From NCBI GenBank assembly GCA_020746105.1, contig CM036621.1, positions 27,051,501 through 27,115,500 of the forward strand: DNA of 64,000 nucleotides. Direction: 5' to 3'. A program made the translations under genes and the position numbers. Source of the stretch: Trogon surrucura (Eukaryota > Chordata > Aves > Trogoniformes > Trogonidae). Positions 21,796 to 33,460 of this stretch are shown here, piece after piece. The notes under the pieces are model-generated. The model did not search any database. It saw nothing but the letters and a program-made list of their open reading frames with translations, and had not been told where the DNA came from. Numbering within the stretch: position 1 is the stretch's first letter; every line of letters begins with the position of its first letter.

Positions 21796-24700
21796 TCTGG
21801 AAGTATAGTTAATGTTTGTTTCTCCAAAAGTGAGCAGTATGCATGAATCTTGAGTTATACAATTCTCAGATAAGGGTTTTGAACAAGGACTGTTATAGAC
21901 CTGTCACTGGCAACCCCGACATCACCTTTTGAGCCGATTTTTTTTTTTTTTTTTTTTAAAGGCTCTGCTTAACAGATGTTTTCTCTCTGGTGCATTTTAT
22001 GTTTTCCCTACAACCTGGTTGGTTAAAGTAGTCAGAAATGTAATTTTCCGATAACCACTTGTGACATCTCCACTGAAACATCATTAAAAAACTAAACAAA
22101 AAACACATGGCAGAAGGTAAGGCAAGTATATACACAGCTGTTATAATGATTTCCAGCTAGGAAATACTTTATGTAAAAGCAGCAGCATGGGCACTTTAGA
22201 AATCTCCTCATTGTAAGAAGAACAACACAAAGACTGCTCACCACCCCTCTAATCTCCCCACCCCAAAGCAGCACAGTGGTGGAGGCTCCTGGGACGCTAG
22301 CACACAGAGCAGGCTGTGGCCTGTCCTCCTCCAAGATGAAATACCACAGCAAGAGTGTCATTGCTTCTAGCTGGAATGGGCCCTTTGCTTGAACTATTAA
22401 GAAAGAGAGGAAAGGAAATAAAGACCAGATGAGCAACCACCCTCCCTTTCTCCACCTCAGCTTCTTTTCCTCCACCTTCCCCCCACCACACTCTCTCCAA
22501 GATGACATACGAAAACACCGATTGAGTCAGTCAGCCTGCTTTAAATTACAGCACTCTTTTTGAGCCTGGAAAAAGACATGCTATACGTAGCCCAAAAACG
22601 AAACATGACTTCAGCTGCTGCTATCTAAACCTGCATAAATATTTATTATGTTTAATGTGAGAGGGACTTTTCCTTCTGGTATTCTCTCCTCTAGAATTAT
22701 TCTGCCAGGATACACATGAACATAATGCATAGAAGAAAGTCCCAAAGCAGTCATGTGTAAGTCCATCTACCTCAAGAACCCTGAGTTGGTTCATGGGCAT
22801 GACATCCCTTGAGAGCTCCTTACTTGCTCTGTACCCCTGTGCCACGTGCAGGTGTCTGGGAGAAAGTCCTTGCTAGAGTTTTTTTTCCTACTGCAGGCCC
22901 AGTCTCTCTATTATGAAAGAGCAGCTTTTTAATGTCTTAATTGAAGTGCATCAGAAAAATCTCACTGTTTTAAGCATAATCATTGTTTTGCAGTGGAAAT
23001 TTATAGATATATGCACCTATATTTTAGATGACCCAAAGACAACCATCTTCTGGTGTGAAGTTTCTCGTAATACAGTATCAATCCATGCCTTTAATCTCTT
23101 TCATTCTTTCCTTCCTTCTTAGTCCATCCTCTTCCTGAAGTTGTATTTGCATTTTCCACTGTGCTCATTCACTTTTTTTTTTCTTTTTCCACTATATGCA
23201 AAGCTAGCTTGAAAAACCACTTGTGTCATGGTACCAAAACATCATCAGCAGTTGCCAAACTTCATTAACCATTCTGCGACATTCATGATTGATGTTTGTA
23301 GTATTAGAGGAACTTTGCGCATTTTACCAATGAAAAAGTTTGCCTTACGAAAAGGAACTGAGGAGAACTGGTCCCCTCTGCAATATTTTTCTTGATCACA
23401 TGCAGAAATATGTAGTGCCTTGAATATGGTGAAGGATGGATTTCAATGAATATGTGCTGAATGAGAACACAAATACGTGTTGGCTGAAGAGGACTTTTCA
23501 CATCAGGGTTCTGAAAGAAGAGAAGTGGCATCTAGGAGATGACTGAGGTACACGAAAATGTATAGCCTTTTGAGTGATTTGGATTCTGCCAAAAAGTGAG
23601 TTAGCTGACTCTATCTCTTCGTTACTAGTTTTTTTTTTCTTCTAATTTGTCACAAAACAAGCCAGGAAAAAAGACTGTGGTCCGAAATTTTTTTGGAAAC
23701 GGAAAGGTCATAGGTTGAATCAGGCCATGGATGTTGTATGTTTTGGTCCATAACTTTGGCTTTTGAGAAATAAAATCCATTATGTGTTGAAATAGGAAAC
23801 TCGTGTTTGACTCATCAGCCTGTTTGGCTGTATGTAGGGTAAGAAATTAAGTCTTTTGGACACCTATGTTTTAGGCTTGTTCTGTACAGCTGCATAGCAG
23901 AAACTTTGAGATTATTATTGCTGCTAAAAACCGAATAGAAACTGTTCTGACCAGAATGTAGCCAAAAAGTGAAACAAAATGGTAGCTGTCTGAAGTGAGT
24001 TGTAATCATTTCCTTTAGTGCAAGTAGATACTTATATTCCGTTTTTTTCATTATATCTTTGCCTATTCTTTCTTTTAAAAGCAAAAACTATTCAACTGTT
24101 TGCAACTTTCATAACGTGTTTGTACAGCAGTGCCAGACACTGTTTCCTATATTTAAGCACTTTATTATCAAAGACACTCGCACACAGCATTTCCTTATCA
24201 TGGATACCTAAAATGTCGCTTCCTGAAAGTCACCACTTCCCTGCCTGTGCACACAGAAGTATCTGTCACCAGAGGACTCTCACACTGGACTGCTCTGAGC
24301 ATGTGATGTTGGCAGTACCCCAGGTCTGCTGCTAGTGGCTGACTCAAAACTGGAGAGTAGTCAGAGAGGCCAACAGAGAGTTCCACATGCTTTGACATAC
24401 ACTGACGCTATGCAAAATCAAGAGATGGATTGAGAGATGAACAGGCCTTAGAGCAAGTAATTTTTCTCCTCAAAGGGAGAAATTTTTTGCAAGAAAAGTA
24501 ACAGGCCAAGACCAGCACTAAGTTAGGTATATCTTTTACTAGAGAACATCATGCTGCACCAAAAGCACATATGAAGTAAAGCTGTGGTGTTCAGCTACTT
24601 GTACATGTTTTAGGGGCATGTTGTTCCTAAGGTGGTAGTTGTATTTTAGAGATTATGCTCATTACCCTGTTCAAAATATCTGATTCCACATTTGTCCTAG

Positions 24701-25483
24701 CAGACAGTTTTAATACCCATGGGCAAATAAAGTGAAAAGCTTATTACCAAACAATAGAAAGGATGAATACATGTTCTAATGGAAACCTCATGAGAGCAGA
24801 GGATCCACCAAGGGTCTGTAGGGCACAGAAGGCATGACAAGGCTTTGTGCTATGTTCAGTACTCTTCATGAGAACATGTTTGTGACCAAGGCCATCTTCA
24901 GCTTTTCTGAAGTCTAAGAGTCTTCTTGACACAGACAGTGAACAGGCGACTGCAAAATGCCTTTGCTAGATGCTCTCTGTTGCTTGCTCAAGGCTAAGAC
25001 ACTATTCTTTTGAAAGGATATTGTGCAAGAAGCATCTCCTATAAAATGCTTGCCATAGAGTTTTCAGGAGAAGATGACTGGAGGGATGGGATGAAGATTT
25101 GGCAGAGGGAGGCGTGCAGTTCTTTATCCCTTTTGCTGCTGTTTCCTCTTTGCTCTTTCACTGTGAGGCTGTTTCCAACAAGAGATGCTAGTCTAAGGAT
25201 ATATTCATGCCTGTTCTGCTAGCAGAGATACAGCAGGAGTGACTTTGCTGGGAGAGGAAGGAAAAATGTCAAACCATTGAGAAAACCTTATCCAGGAGTT
25301 CTTGATTTTGTTTTTCATACTAAGGTACTCCTCTCTGTTGCATGAGAGTATTTCAGCAGTGTTACTGATTTCAGAAAGAATGAAAAAAATCGATATAGAA
25401 TGATAAAAGAGACAGTGAACAGGAACAAGTGTATCCCACCTACTTACTACAAGGTCTCTGAGTCTGGCGGTGTTATTTTCCCA

Positions 25484-25566
25484 AATCATAGAATCATAGA
25501 ATGTTAGGGATTGGAAGGGACCTCGAAAGATCATCAAGTCCAATCCCCCTGCCAGAGCAGGAATGC
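25484..25566 (-). repeat. CR1 copy A 3' UTR and terminal octamer repeats
   Basis: About 83 bases follow the ORF2 stop and end in two ATTCTATG-type octamers. In CR1 elements this tail is the recognition region for the element's own reverse transcriptase. The same tail is present in copies B (33379-33460) and C (36160-36242). Confidence 0.9.
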
Positions 25567-28411
25567 CTAGACTATGCTACACAGGAACGTGTCCAGGCAG
25601 GTCTTGAATGCCTCCAGAGAAGGAGACTCCACAACCTCTCTGGGCAGCCTGTTCCAGGGCTCCGTCACCCTCACTGAGAAGAAGTTTCTTCTCGAGTTTA
25701 AGCGGAACCTCTTATGTTCCAGTTTCAGCCCATTACTCCTTGTCCTATCAGTGGTTGTCACCGAGAAGAGCCTGGCTCCATCCTCCTGACACTCACCCTT
25801 GATATATTTGTAAACATTAATGAGGTCACCCCTCAGCCTCCTCTTCTCCAAACTAAAGAGCCCCAGCTCCTTCAGTCTTTTCTCATAAGGGAGATGCTCC
25901 ACTCCCTTAATCATCCTAGTTGCCCTGTGCTGGACTCTCTCCAGCAGTTCCCTGTCTTTCTTGAACTGAGGGGCCCAGAACTGGACACAGTATTCCAGAT
26001 GGGGTCTCACCAGGGCAGAGTAGAGGGGAAGGAGAACCTCTCTCGACCTACTAACCACCCCCCTTCTAATACACCCCAGGATGCCATTGGCCTTCCTGGC
26101 CACAAGGGCACACTGCTGGCTCATGGTCATCCTGCTGTCCACCAAGACTCCCAGGTCCCTTTCCCCTACACTACTCTCTAATAAGTCATTCCCCAACTTA
26201 TACTGGAACCTGGGGTTGTTCCTACCCAGATGCAAGACCCTACATTTACCCTTGTTATATTTCATTAAATTTTTCCCCGCCCAACCCTCCAGCCTGTCCA
26301 GGTCTCGCTGGATGGCAGCACAGCCTTCTGGTGTGTCAGCCACTCCTCCCAGCTTGGTGTCATCAGCAAACTTGCTGGTAGTACTCTCTAGTCCCTCCTC
26401 CAAGTCATCGATGAATATATTGAATAATACTGGTCCCAGTACCGACCCTTGAGGCACTCCACTGGATACAGGTCTCCAACCAGACTCCGCCCCATTGACC
26501 ACAACTCTTTGTCTTCTTCCCCTTAGCCAGTTCGCAGTCCACCTCACTACCCGAGAGTCTAGACCACACTTCCTCAGTTTAGCAGCAAGGATGCTGTGGG
26601 AGACTGTGTCAAATGCTTTACTGAAGTCAAGGTAGACCACATCCACCGCTCTGCCATCATCTATCCACCTTGTTTTATCCTCATAAAAGAATATGAGGTT
26701 AGTCAAGCACGACTTCCCTTTGGTGAAGCCATGTTGACTGTCTCTAATGACCCTCTTATCCCTGATATGCCTTGAGATGGCACCAAGGATAAGTCGTTCC
26801 ATCACTTTCCCAGGGATGGAGGTGAGGCTGACCGGTTTATAGTTACCCGGGTCCTCCTTCTTGCCCTTTTTGAAGACTGGAGTGACATTTGCTTCCCTCC
26901 AGTCCTCAGGCACCTCTCCCGTCTCCCAAGACTTGGCAAAGATGATGGAGAGTGGTCTAGCCATGACATCAGCCAGCTCCCTCAGCACCCGTGGATGCAT
27001 CCCATCTGGACCCATGGATTTATGGATGTCCAGATTGCTTAATTGGTCCCTAACCCAGTCCTCATCGACTAAAGCAAACTCCTCCACTGCCCTGACTTCC
27101 TCTGGGGCCTCAGGGGAACGAGGCTCCTCAGGACAGCCTCCGGCAGAGTAGACAGAGGCAAAGAAGGCATTCAGTAACTCTGCCTTCTCTGTATCATCTG
27201 TCACCAAGGCACCCACCTCATTCATCAGTGGGCCTACATTGCCTCTGGTGTTAGTTTTATCTGCCACGTATTTGAAAAAGCTCTTCCTGTTGTCCTTGAC
27301 CCCTCTCGCCAGGTTCAATTCTAGGGAGGCCTTTGCTTTCCTAGTTGCCTCCCTACATCCTTGGACAACAGCCTTATATTCTTCCCAAGTGGCCAGCCCT
27401 GCCTTCCAAGATCTGTAAATTCTCCTCTTGCCCTTGAGCTTACCCAGCAGATCCCTGTTTAGCCACGCAGGTCTCCTGGCTCCCTTCCTTGACTTCCTAC
27501 GTGTCGGGATGCTCTGATCTTGAGCACGCTAGAAGCAGTCCCTGAACGCTAAGCAACTATCTTGGGCCCCTTTACCTTCAAACAGCCTTGCCCATGGGAT
27601 TTTCTCTAGTAATTGCTTGAAAAATCCAAAGTTTGCCTTGGCAAAGTCCAGGGTTGCAATTCTGCTTGCTATTTTGTTTCTGCTACATGAGATTCTGAAC
27701 TCCACAATTTCATGGTCACTGCAGCCAAGGCAGCCCTCAACCTTTACTGCCTCAACCAGATCCTCCTTGTTAGCGAGGATGAGGTCCAGCAGTGCTCCTC
27801 TCCTAGTCGGCTCCTCCACCATTTGCAACAGAAAATTATCATCGATGCACTGGAGGAACCTCCTGGACTGTGGCTGACTGGCTGAGTTGTCCTTCCAGCA
27901 AATATCAGGGAAGTTAAAATTCCCTCACGACAACCAGTGCCTGTGATTGTGAGACCGCTCTCAGCTGCCTGTAGAAGGCCTCATCAACTTCCTCACCCTG
28001 ATCTGGTGGCCTGTAATAGACACCCACAACAGTATCTCTCCTGCCAGCCTGCCCCTTAATTCTAACCCGTACACTCTCAACTTGCTCCTCATCCATGCCT
28101 GGATGGTGTTCAAGACGTTGTAGTTGCTCTTTCACGTAAAGAGCGACTCCACCACCTCGCCTGGCTGGCCTGTCTTTCCTGAAAAGGACATAGCCACCCA
28201 TGACCACACTCCAGTCATGTGAGCTGTCCCACCATGTCTCTGTAATTGCCACCAGATCATAATCTCCTGCCCGAACCCAGGTTTCTAGCTCCTCCTGCTT
28301 ATTCCCCATGCTGCGTGCATTGGTGTATAAGCATTTCAGGGAGCAAGCTGAGCACACTGATCTCACCCTAGGGGGATGGGAGGCCACCCGGTCCTCATAA
28401 TTTCTAGAGCA
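25567..28411 (-). pseudogene. CR1 ORF2 (endonuclease-RT), copy A, broken
   Basis: This is the remnant of the CR1 ORF2 polyprotein, an APE-type endonuclease followed by a reverse transcriptase that would drive target-primed retrotransposition. It lacks about the first 14 codons. The endonuclease part reads through CLYTNARSMG and ITETWWD to QALVVV. There a one-base insertion (about 27921-27928) destroys the GDFN motif and shifts the frame. After the shift the frame continues with the GCSDHE motif to a TAG at 27529-27531, where B has a Tyr codon and C a Cys codon. From there it is open to the natural stop at 25567-25569. It includes the RT motifs [28 protein letters not shown] and FADDTK. Two lesions plus truncation make it non-functional. 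Confidence 0.93.
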
Positions 28412-28413
28412 CT

Positions 28414-29258
28414 ACTGTCAAGGCTGTGCTGTTCTGGTAAGCCACGGATTCACACTCCTGCGTGGAGGTTGGCACAGCAGCAAATGTCTTCTAGACCCTT
28501 GATTTACTTTTTTTACAGTCTTTCAAAGGACCAGTTAGCTTTATCCGCCCTGCATTTCAGGGGGATGTGCAGTTCAGTGTGTGCCTGGTGAGAGGCTCAT
28601 TATCCTTTGCAGGCTCAACACAAACCCTCGATTTTTTGAAAGGCGACAAAAGAGGTGGCTCGTCCTGTTTTCCGGTCTCCCCAGCTGAGCCAGTGCGGCG
28701 GGCTCCTTGGCCCCGGTGCAGCTGCCTCTTTGTGCACTGGGCATAATGAGGAAGGCTCGGGAGGAAGCCGACACAGGTGTGCCACGGGGCCGGGGACTTG
28801 GCCGGGGCCACTGCCTCGGGTGCGCGCGCACGTCCCGCCACACACAGGTCTTGTGTTCGGTCTTGGCCATGGCCTTCAAGGGCCTCCTTGTCACGGCACA
28901 AACAACAGTGTCGCGCAGCCTCCCTCGTGCGCTGCCTCCCGGCTGGAATAATCCCCTTTCTCAGCCCTAATGCCACAGTAGGAATGTCATCCTTATTCTG
29001 TAACGCTGGCATTTGTCAGCTCGGTGGGAACAAAGAGAGTATTCATTGAGCAGGAGACAGGCAGAGGAAAAGCCCTTTGAAGGGACAGAAAATGTTCTGT
29101 CAGACTTTGAACTCCACCGGAGCTGCTGTTTGTCTTCAGGACTGACCGGGCTGGAGACAGAGCGCTGCCTTGCATTGATCACATCTTCGGTTGGGGTCGC
29201 AGGGCAAATTCAGGTTTATTATTTAGGATAGCTGAGTAAAAACAAATGGCCTTCTTTC
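28414..29258. other. CpG-rich unique spacer between CR1 A and B
   Basis: This 845-bp non-repeat interval separates the 5' ends of two divergently oriented CR1 copies. From about 28680 to 28950 it contains around 22 CpG dinucleotides, including GCGCGCGCACG, far above the surrounding intron. The right part (28950-29220) is ordinary-complexity sequence. Open frames across it (up to 151 codons on the minus strand) follow from GC content, and I do not recognise them. It may be a small CpG island or an intronic regulatory element. No promoter motif was identified with confidence. Confidence 0.5.
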
Positions 29259-29442
29259 TGTGCCCTCAGGGTATAAGAAGCCTTGGGGAGGGCAGGGACT
29301 AGTCCCTGTTCACTGAACGAAAGACCTGGAAGGGTAAGTCTTTGTTAAAAGGCAAGTACTTAAAAGGCCTGTAAACTATTCTGTGCATAGCTTTCCGGAG
29401 AGTCTTTGTATTGTAGAGCCAACTACGGTTGCCACCAGGTCA
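29259..29442 (+). promoter_or_regulatory. CR1 copy B 5' leader with TATA-like and splice-donor-like sites
   Basis: The leader contains GGTATAAGAAGCC near 29269-29281 and AGG/GTAAGT at about 29331-29339, a near-consensus 5' splice site. Copy C shares both. Whether either is used is unknown. An in-frame TAA at 29335-29337 shows that the ORF1 frame cannot begin farther upstream. Confidence 0.4.
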
Positions 29443-30492
29443 ATGGTTGTTAGAAAAACTGTGGGCACCCAGACAGAGGCCCCACGTAAGCATGTGGGTG
29501 TACAAGCCTTGGGCTGCAGAGAATGCTGGAGCCTGGCACTGGCCATGGAGGGTAGTGGAAGTGACACTTGTGTCCGATGTGACCAGGTGAGCGATCTGCT
29601 CAGCCTGGTGGCTGAGCTGAAGGAGGAAGTAGAAAGGCTGAGGAGCATTAGGGAGTCGGAGAGAGAGACAGATCGGTGGAGTCACGTCCTGAATGGCAAG
29701 CAGCAAGCTCTGCAAAGAGCTGAACATCCCCCCACCTCTGGCCATCAGGCAAAAGGGGGGGACCTAAAGGATAGGGAAGAGTGGAAGCAGGTGCCTGCCA
29801 GGAGAGGAAGGAAAATCCCTGCCCGGCCTCCCTCACCTGCCCGGTTGCCCCTGCAAAACAGGTATGGGGCTCTAGACAATGAGAGCCAGGCCAAGGAAGA
29901 GTCAGTGGAGGGTTCACCCATAGGGCTGTCTAGGGTGAGTCACTCGGGTACACGCATTAGGACTTCTTCATCTAAGAAAAAAAGGAGGGTAATTGTAATT
30001 GGAGACTCCCTCTTGAGGGGAACAGAGGGCCCTGTCTGCCGCCCTGATCTGACCCACAGGGAAGTCTGCTGCCTCCCTGGGGCCCGAGTTAAGGATGTTA
30101 TCAAGAAGCTTCCTGGTCTGGTCAAACCCACGGACTATTACCCGCTTTTGGTTATGCAGATCGGTAATGATGAGATAGTAGAGAGACGGCCAGAAGCAAT
30201 CAAAAGGGACTTTAGGGCACTGGGGCGGATGCTAGAAGGATCAGGCGCACAGGTTGTGTTTGCCTCTATTCCCTCAATTATGAGGGAAAATAGTGGAAGG
30301 TTTGACAAAGTGCAGCAGATTAATACTTGGCTAAAGGGGTGGTGCCAGCGGTCTAGCTTTGGATTTTTTAACCATGGGGAGATCTACAGGGCACCTGATC
30401 TACTGAAACAAGCTGGGGTTCAAATGACACAAAGGGAAAAAAGGATCCTTGGTCATGAGCTGGTGGGACTCATAGAGCGTTCTTTAAACTAG
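29443..30492 (+). CDS. CR1 ORF1 protein, copy B (intact)
   Basis: This ORF1 frame of 349 codons is intact. CR1 ORF1 proteins are thought to bind the LINE RNA and form the RNP. I take the first ATG (29443). The frame is open for 20 codons upstream of the ranges used here but has no ATG there. A later ATG at 29545 has a better context (GGCCATGG). Residues 25-46 carry a C-x2-C-x14-C-x2-C zinc-finger-like cluster. Residues 49-75 look like a coiled coil. Residues 183-349 form the SGNH/GDSL-hydrolase-like domain known in CR1 ORF1s. It has IGDSLLRG (Ser189) and LPGARVKD (Gly213), but block III reads G-N-D-E (241-244) rather than G-x-N-D, and block V reads A-G-V-Q (324-327) rather than D-x-x-H. The TAG stop is two bases before the ORF2 ATG. 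Confidence 0.92.
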   Translation: MVVRKTVGTQTEAPRKHVGVQALGCRECWSLALAMEGSGSDTCVRCDQVSDLLSLVAELKEEVERLRSIRESERETDRWSHVLNGKQQALQRAEHPPTSGHQAKGGDLKDREEWKQVPARRGRKIPARPPSPARLPLQNRYGALDNESQAKEESVEGSPIGLSRVSHSGTRIRTSSSKKKRRVIVIGDSLLRGTEGPVCRPDLTHREVCCLPGARVKDVIKKLPGLVKPTDYYPLLVMQIGNDEIVERRPEAIKRDFRALGRMLEGSGAQVVFASIPSIMRENSGRFDKVQQINTWLKGWCQRSSFGFFNHGEIYRAPDLLKQAGVQMTQREKRILGHELVGLIERSLN

Positions 30493-30494
30493 AT

Positions 30495-33378
30495 ATGAAG
30501 GGGGATGGGGTTATAGCTGGGATTGCGGCGGGGCAGTGCTCTAGAAATTATGAGGACCGGGTGGCCTTCCATCCCCCTAGGGTGAGATCAGTGTGCTCAG
30601 CTTGCTCCCTGAAATGCTTATACACCAATGCACGCAGCATGGGGAATAAGCAGGAGGAGCTAGAAACCTGGGTTCGGGCAGGAGATTATGATCTGGTGGC
30701 AATTACAGAGACATGGTGGGACAGCTCACATGACTGGAGTGTGGTCATGGGTGGCTATGTCCTTTTCAGGAAAGACAGGCCAGCCAGGCGAGGTGGTGGA
30801 GTCGCTCTTTACGTGAAAGAGCAACTACAATGTCTTGAACACCATCCAGGCATGGATGAGGAGCAAGTTGAGAGTGTACGGGTTAGAATTAAGGGGCAGG
30901 CTGGCAGGAGAGATACTGTTGTGGGTGTCTATTACAGGCCACCAGATCAGGGTGAGGAAGTTGATGAGGCCTTCTACAGGCAGCTGAGAGCAGTCTCACA
31001 ATCCCAGGCCCTGGTTGTCGTGGGGGATTTTAACTTCCCTGATATTTGCTGGAAGGACAACTCAGCCAGCCAGCCACAGTCCAGGAGGTTCCTCCAGTGC
31101 ATCGATGATAATTTTCTTTTGCAAATGGTGGAGGAGCCGACTAGGAGAGGAGCACTGCTGGACCTCATCCTCGCTAACAAGGAGGATCTGATTGAAGCAG
31201 TAAAGGTTGAGGGCTGCCTTGGCTGCAGTGACCATGAAATGGTGGAGTTCAGGATCTCATGTAGCAGAAACAAAATAGCAAGCAGAATTGCAACCCTGGA
31301 CTTTGCCAAGGCAAACTTTGGATTTTTCAAGCAATTACTAGAGAAAATCCCACGGGCAAGGCTGTTTGAAGGTAAAGGGGCCCAAGATAGTTGCTTAGCG
31401 TTCAGGGACTGCTTCTACCGTGCTCAAGATCAGAGCATCCCGACATGTTAGGAAGTCAAGGAAGGGAGCCAGGAGACCTGCGTGGCTAAACAGGGATCTG
31501 CTGGGTAAGCTCAAGGGCAAGAGGAGAATTTACAGATCTTGGAAGGCGGGGCTGGCCACTTGGGAAGAATATAAGGCTGTTGTCCGAGGGTGTAGGGAGG
31601 CAACTAGGAAAGCAAAGGCCTCCCTAGAATTGAACCTGGCGAGAGGGGTCAAGGACAACAGGAAGAGCTTTTTCAAATACGTGGCAGATAAAACTAACAC
31701 CAGAGGCAATGTAGGCCCACTGATGAATGAGGTGGGTGCCTTGGTGACAGATGATACAGAGAAGGCAGAGTTACTGAATGCCTTCTTTGCCTCTGTCTAC
31801 TCTGCCGGAGGCTGTCCTGAGGAGCCCCGTTCCCCTAAGGCCCCAGAGGAAGTCAGGGCAGTGGAGGAGTTTGCTTTAGTCGATGAGGACTGGGTTAGGG
31901 ACCAATTAAGCAATCTGGACATCCATAAATCCATGGGTCCAGATGGGATGCATCCACGGGTGTTGAGGGAGCTGGCTGATGTCATGGCTAGACCACTCTC
32001 CATCATCTTTGCCAAGTCTTGGGAGACGGGAGAGGTGCCTGAGGACTGGAGGGAAGCAAATGTCACTCCAGTCTTCAAAAAGGGCAAGAAGGAGGACCCG
32101 GGTAACTATAGACCGGTCAGCCTCACCTCCATCCCTGGGAAAGTGATGGAACGACTTATCCTTGGTGCCATCTCAAGGCATATCAGGGATAAGAGGGTCA
32201 TTAGAGACAGTCAACATGGCTTCACCAAAGGGAAGTCGTGCTTGACTAACCTCATAGCCTTTTATGAGGATATAACAAGGTGGATAGATGATGGCCGAGC
32301 GGTGGATGTGGTCTACCTTGACTTCAGTAAAGCATTTGACACAGTCTCCCACAGCATCCTTGCTGCTAAACTGAGGAAGTGTGGTCTAGACTCTCGGGTA
32401 GCGAGGTGGACTGCGAACTGGCTAAGGGGAAGAAGCCAAAGAGTTGTGGTCAATGGGGCGGAGTCTGGTTGGAGGCCTGTATCCAGTGGAGTCCCTCAAG
32501 GGTCGGTACTGGGACCAGTATTATTCAATATATTCATCGATGACTTGGAGGAGGGACTAGAGAGTACTACCAGCAAGTTTGCTGATGACACCAAGCTGGG
32601 AGGAGTGGCTGACACACCAGAAGGCTGTGCTGCCATCCAGCGAGACCTGGACAGGCTGGAGTGTTGGGCGGGGAAAAATTTAATGAAATATAACAAGGGT
32701 TATAGGGTCTTGCATCTGGGTAGGAACAACCTCGGGTTCCAGTATAAGTTGGGGAATGACTTATTAGAGAGTAGTGTAGGGGAAAGGGACCTGGGAGTCT
32801 TGGTGGACAGCAGGATGACCATGAGCCAGCAGTGTGCCCTTGTGGCCAGGAAGGCCAATGGCATCCTGGGGTGTATTAGAAGGGGGGTGGTTAGTAGGTC
32901 AAGAGAGGTTCTCCTTCCCCTCTACTCTGCCCTGGTGAGACCCCATCTGGAATATTGTGTCCAGTTCTGGGCCCCTCAGTTCAAGAAAGACAGGGAACTG
33001 CTGGAGAGAGTCCAGCACAGGGCAACTAGGATGATTAAGGGAGTGGAGCATCTCCCTTATGAGAAAAGACTGAAGGAGCTGGGGCTCTTTAGTTTGGAGA
33101 AGAGGAGGCTGAGGGGTGACCTCATTAATGTTTACAAATATATCAAGGGTGAGTGTCAGGAGGATGGAGCCAGGCTCTTCTCGGTGACAACCACTGATAG
33201 GACAAGGGGTAATGGGCTGAAACTGGAACATAAGAGGTTCCGCTTAAACTCGAGAAGAAACTTCTTCTCAGTGAGGGTGACGGAGCCCTGGAACAGGCTG
33301 CCCAGAGAGGCTGTGGAGTCTCCTTCTCTGGAGACATTCAAGACCTGCCTGGACACGTTCCTGTGTGGCATAGTCTAG
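30495..33378 (+). pseudogene. CR1 ORF2 (endonuclease-RT), copy B, one frameshift
   Basis: ORF2 starts at ATG 30495, two bases after the ORF1 stop and in a different frame. It would be about 960 residues. The APE-type endonuclease shows its catalytic set: N45 (YTNARS), E72 (ITET), D178 and N180 (GDFN), and D246-H247 (CSDHE). A single extra base near 31446-31449 (ACATGTTAGG where A and C have ACACGTAGG or equivalent) closes the first frame at 31449-31451. The remainder is open in the next frame to 33378, with a basic linker and then the RT with [28 protein letters not shown] and FADD (about residue 695). The C-terminal [18 protein letters not shown] segment is typical of CR1. One codon near 32700 is also lost in frame. 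All key residues survive, so this copy is one lesion away from an open frame. Confidence 0.95.
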
Positions 33379-33460
33379 GCATTCCTGCTCTGGCAGGGGG
33401 ATTGGACTTGATGATCTTTCGAGGTCCCTTCCAATCCCTAACATTCTATGATTCCATGAT
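33379..33460 (+). repeat. CR1 copy B 3' UTR and terminal octamers
   Basis: This is the 82-base tail after the ORF2 stop. It ends ATTCTATG ATTCCATG AT at 33443-33460, after which unique sequence resumes. Confidence 0.9.

Larger units (their letters stand above)
11621..25483 (-). other. ZCCHC24: ZCCHC24 upstream intron, proximal part
   Basis: No exon is recognised between the ZCCHC24 acceptor at 11621 and CR1 copy A. The interval holds scattered old repeats: MIR-like relics near 13565, 18545 and 21645, and a CR1 tail at 16995-17096. It also has a short hairpin at 14277-14312 and a pyrimidine-rich stretch at about 22436-22503. The open frames (up to 138 codons at 22092-22508 on the minus strand) look compositional rather than coding. 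Confidence 0.65.
25484..28413 (-). mobile_element. CR1 LINE copy A, 5'-truncated
   Basis: This 2.93-kb copy aligns, by direct reading, with the 3' part of copies B and C on the opposite or same strand. Its 3' end on the minus strand terminates in octamer units (ATTCTATG ATTCTATG AT, near 25484-25502), the CR1 hallmark, with no poly(A). Similarity ends at 28413, a few codons inside ORF2, so ORF1 and the 5' UTR are absent. This fits the incomplete reverse transcription typical of LINEs. No target-site duplication is evident, as expected for CR1. It lies in the same orientation as the host gene ZCCHC24. Differences from B and C are scattered single bases, indicating a young copy. Confidence 0.97.
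29259..33460 (+). mobile_element. CR1 LINE copy B, nearly complete
   Basis: This 4.2-kb copy has a short 5' leader (29259-29442), an intact ORF1, an ORF2 with one frameshift, an 82-base 3' UTR and terminal octamers ATTCTATG ATTCCATG AT. Its similarity to copy C begins at about 29259 (CCTCAGGGTATAAGAAGCC), within some 10 bases of where C's tandem 5' monomers begin. B therefore carries the body without the GC-rich monomer promoter region. It is inserted antisense to ZCCHC24. No target-site duplication or poly(A) is seen. ORF1 differs from copy C at only four or so residues, so the two are recent relatives. Confidence 0.97.

Noticed and set aside
22092..22508. 138-codon minus-strand open frame
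   Set aside because: It lies over a pyrimidine-rich tract that reads as Lys/Glu/Gly/Trp low complexity. No family is recognised.
26081..26452. Long open frames opposite the CR1 ORF2 copies (also near 32899-33231 and 36757-37128)
   Set aside because: They recur at the same place in every copy because they mirror the ORF2 coding strand. There is no evidence that they are translated.
28557..29012. 151-codon minus-strand open frame in the CpG-rich spacer
   Set aside because: It is explained by high GC content and overlaps other equally open frames on both strands. No domain is seen.
29383..29442. ORF1 start 20 codons upstream (GTG at 29383, and its equivalent at 40235)
   Set aside because: The codon is GTG, not ATG, and a eukaryotic start is more likely at 29443 (40175 in copy C), or at 40193 in copy C.
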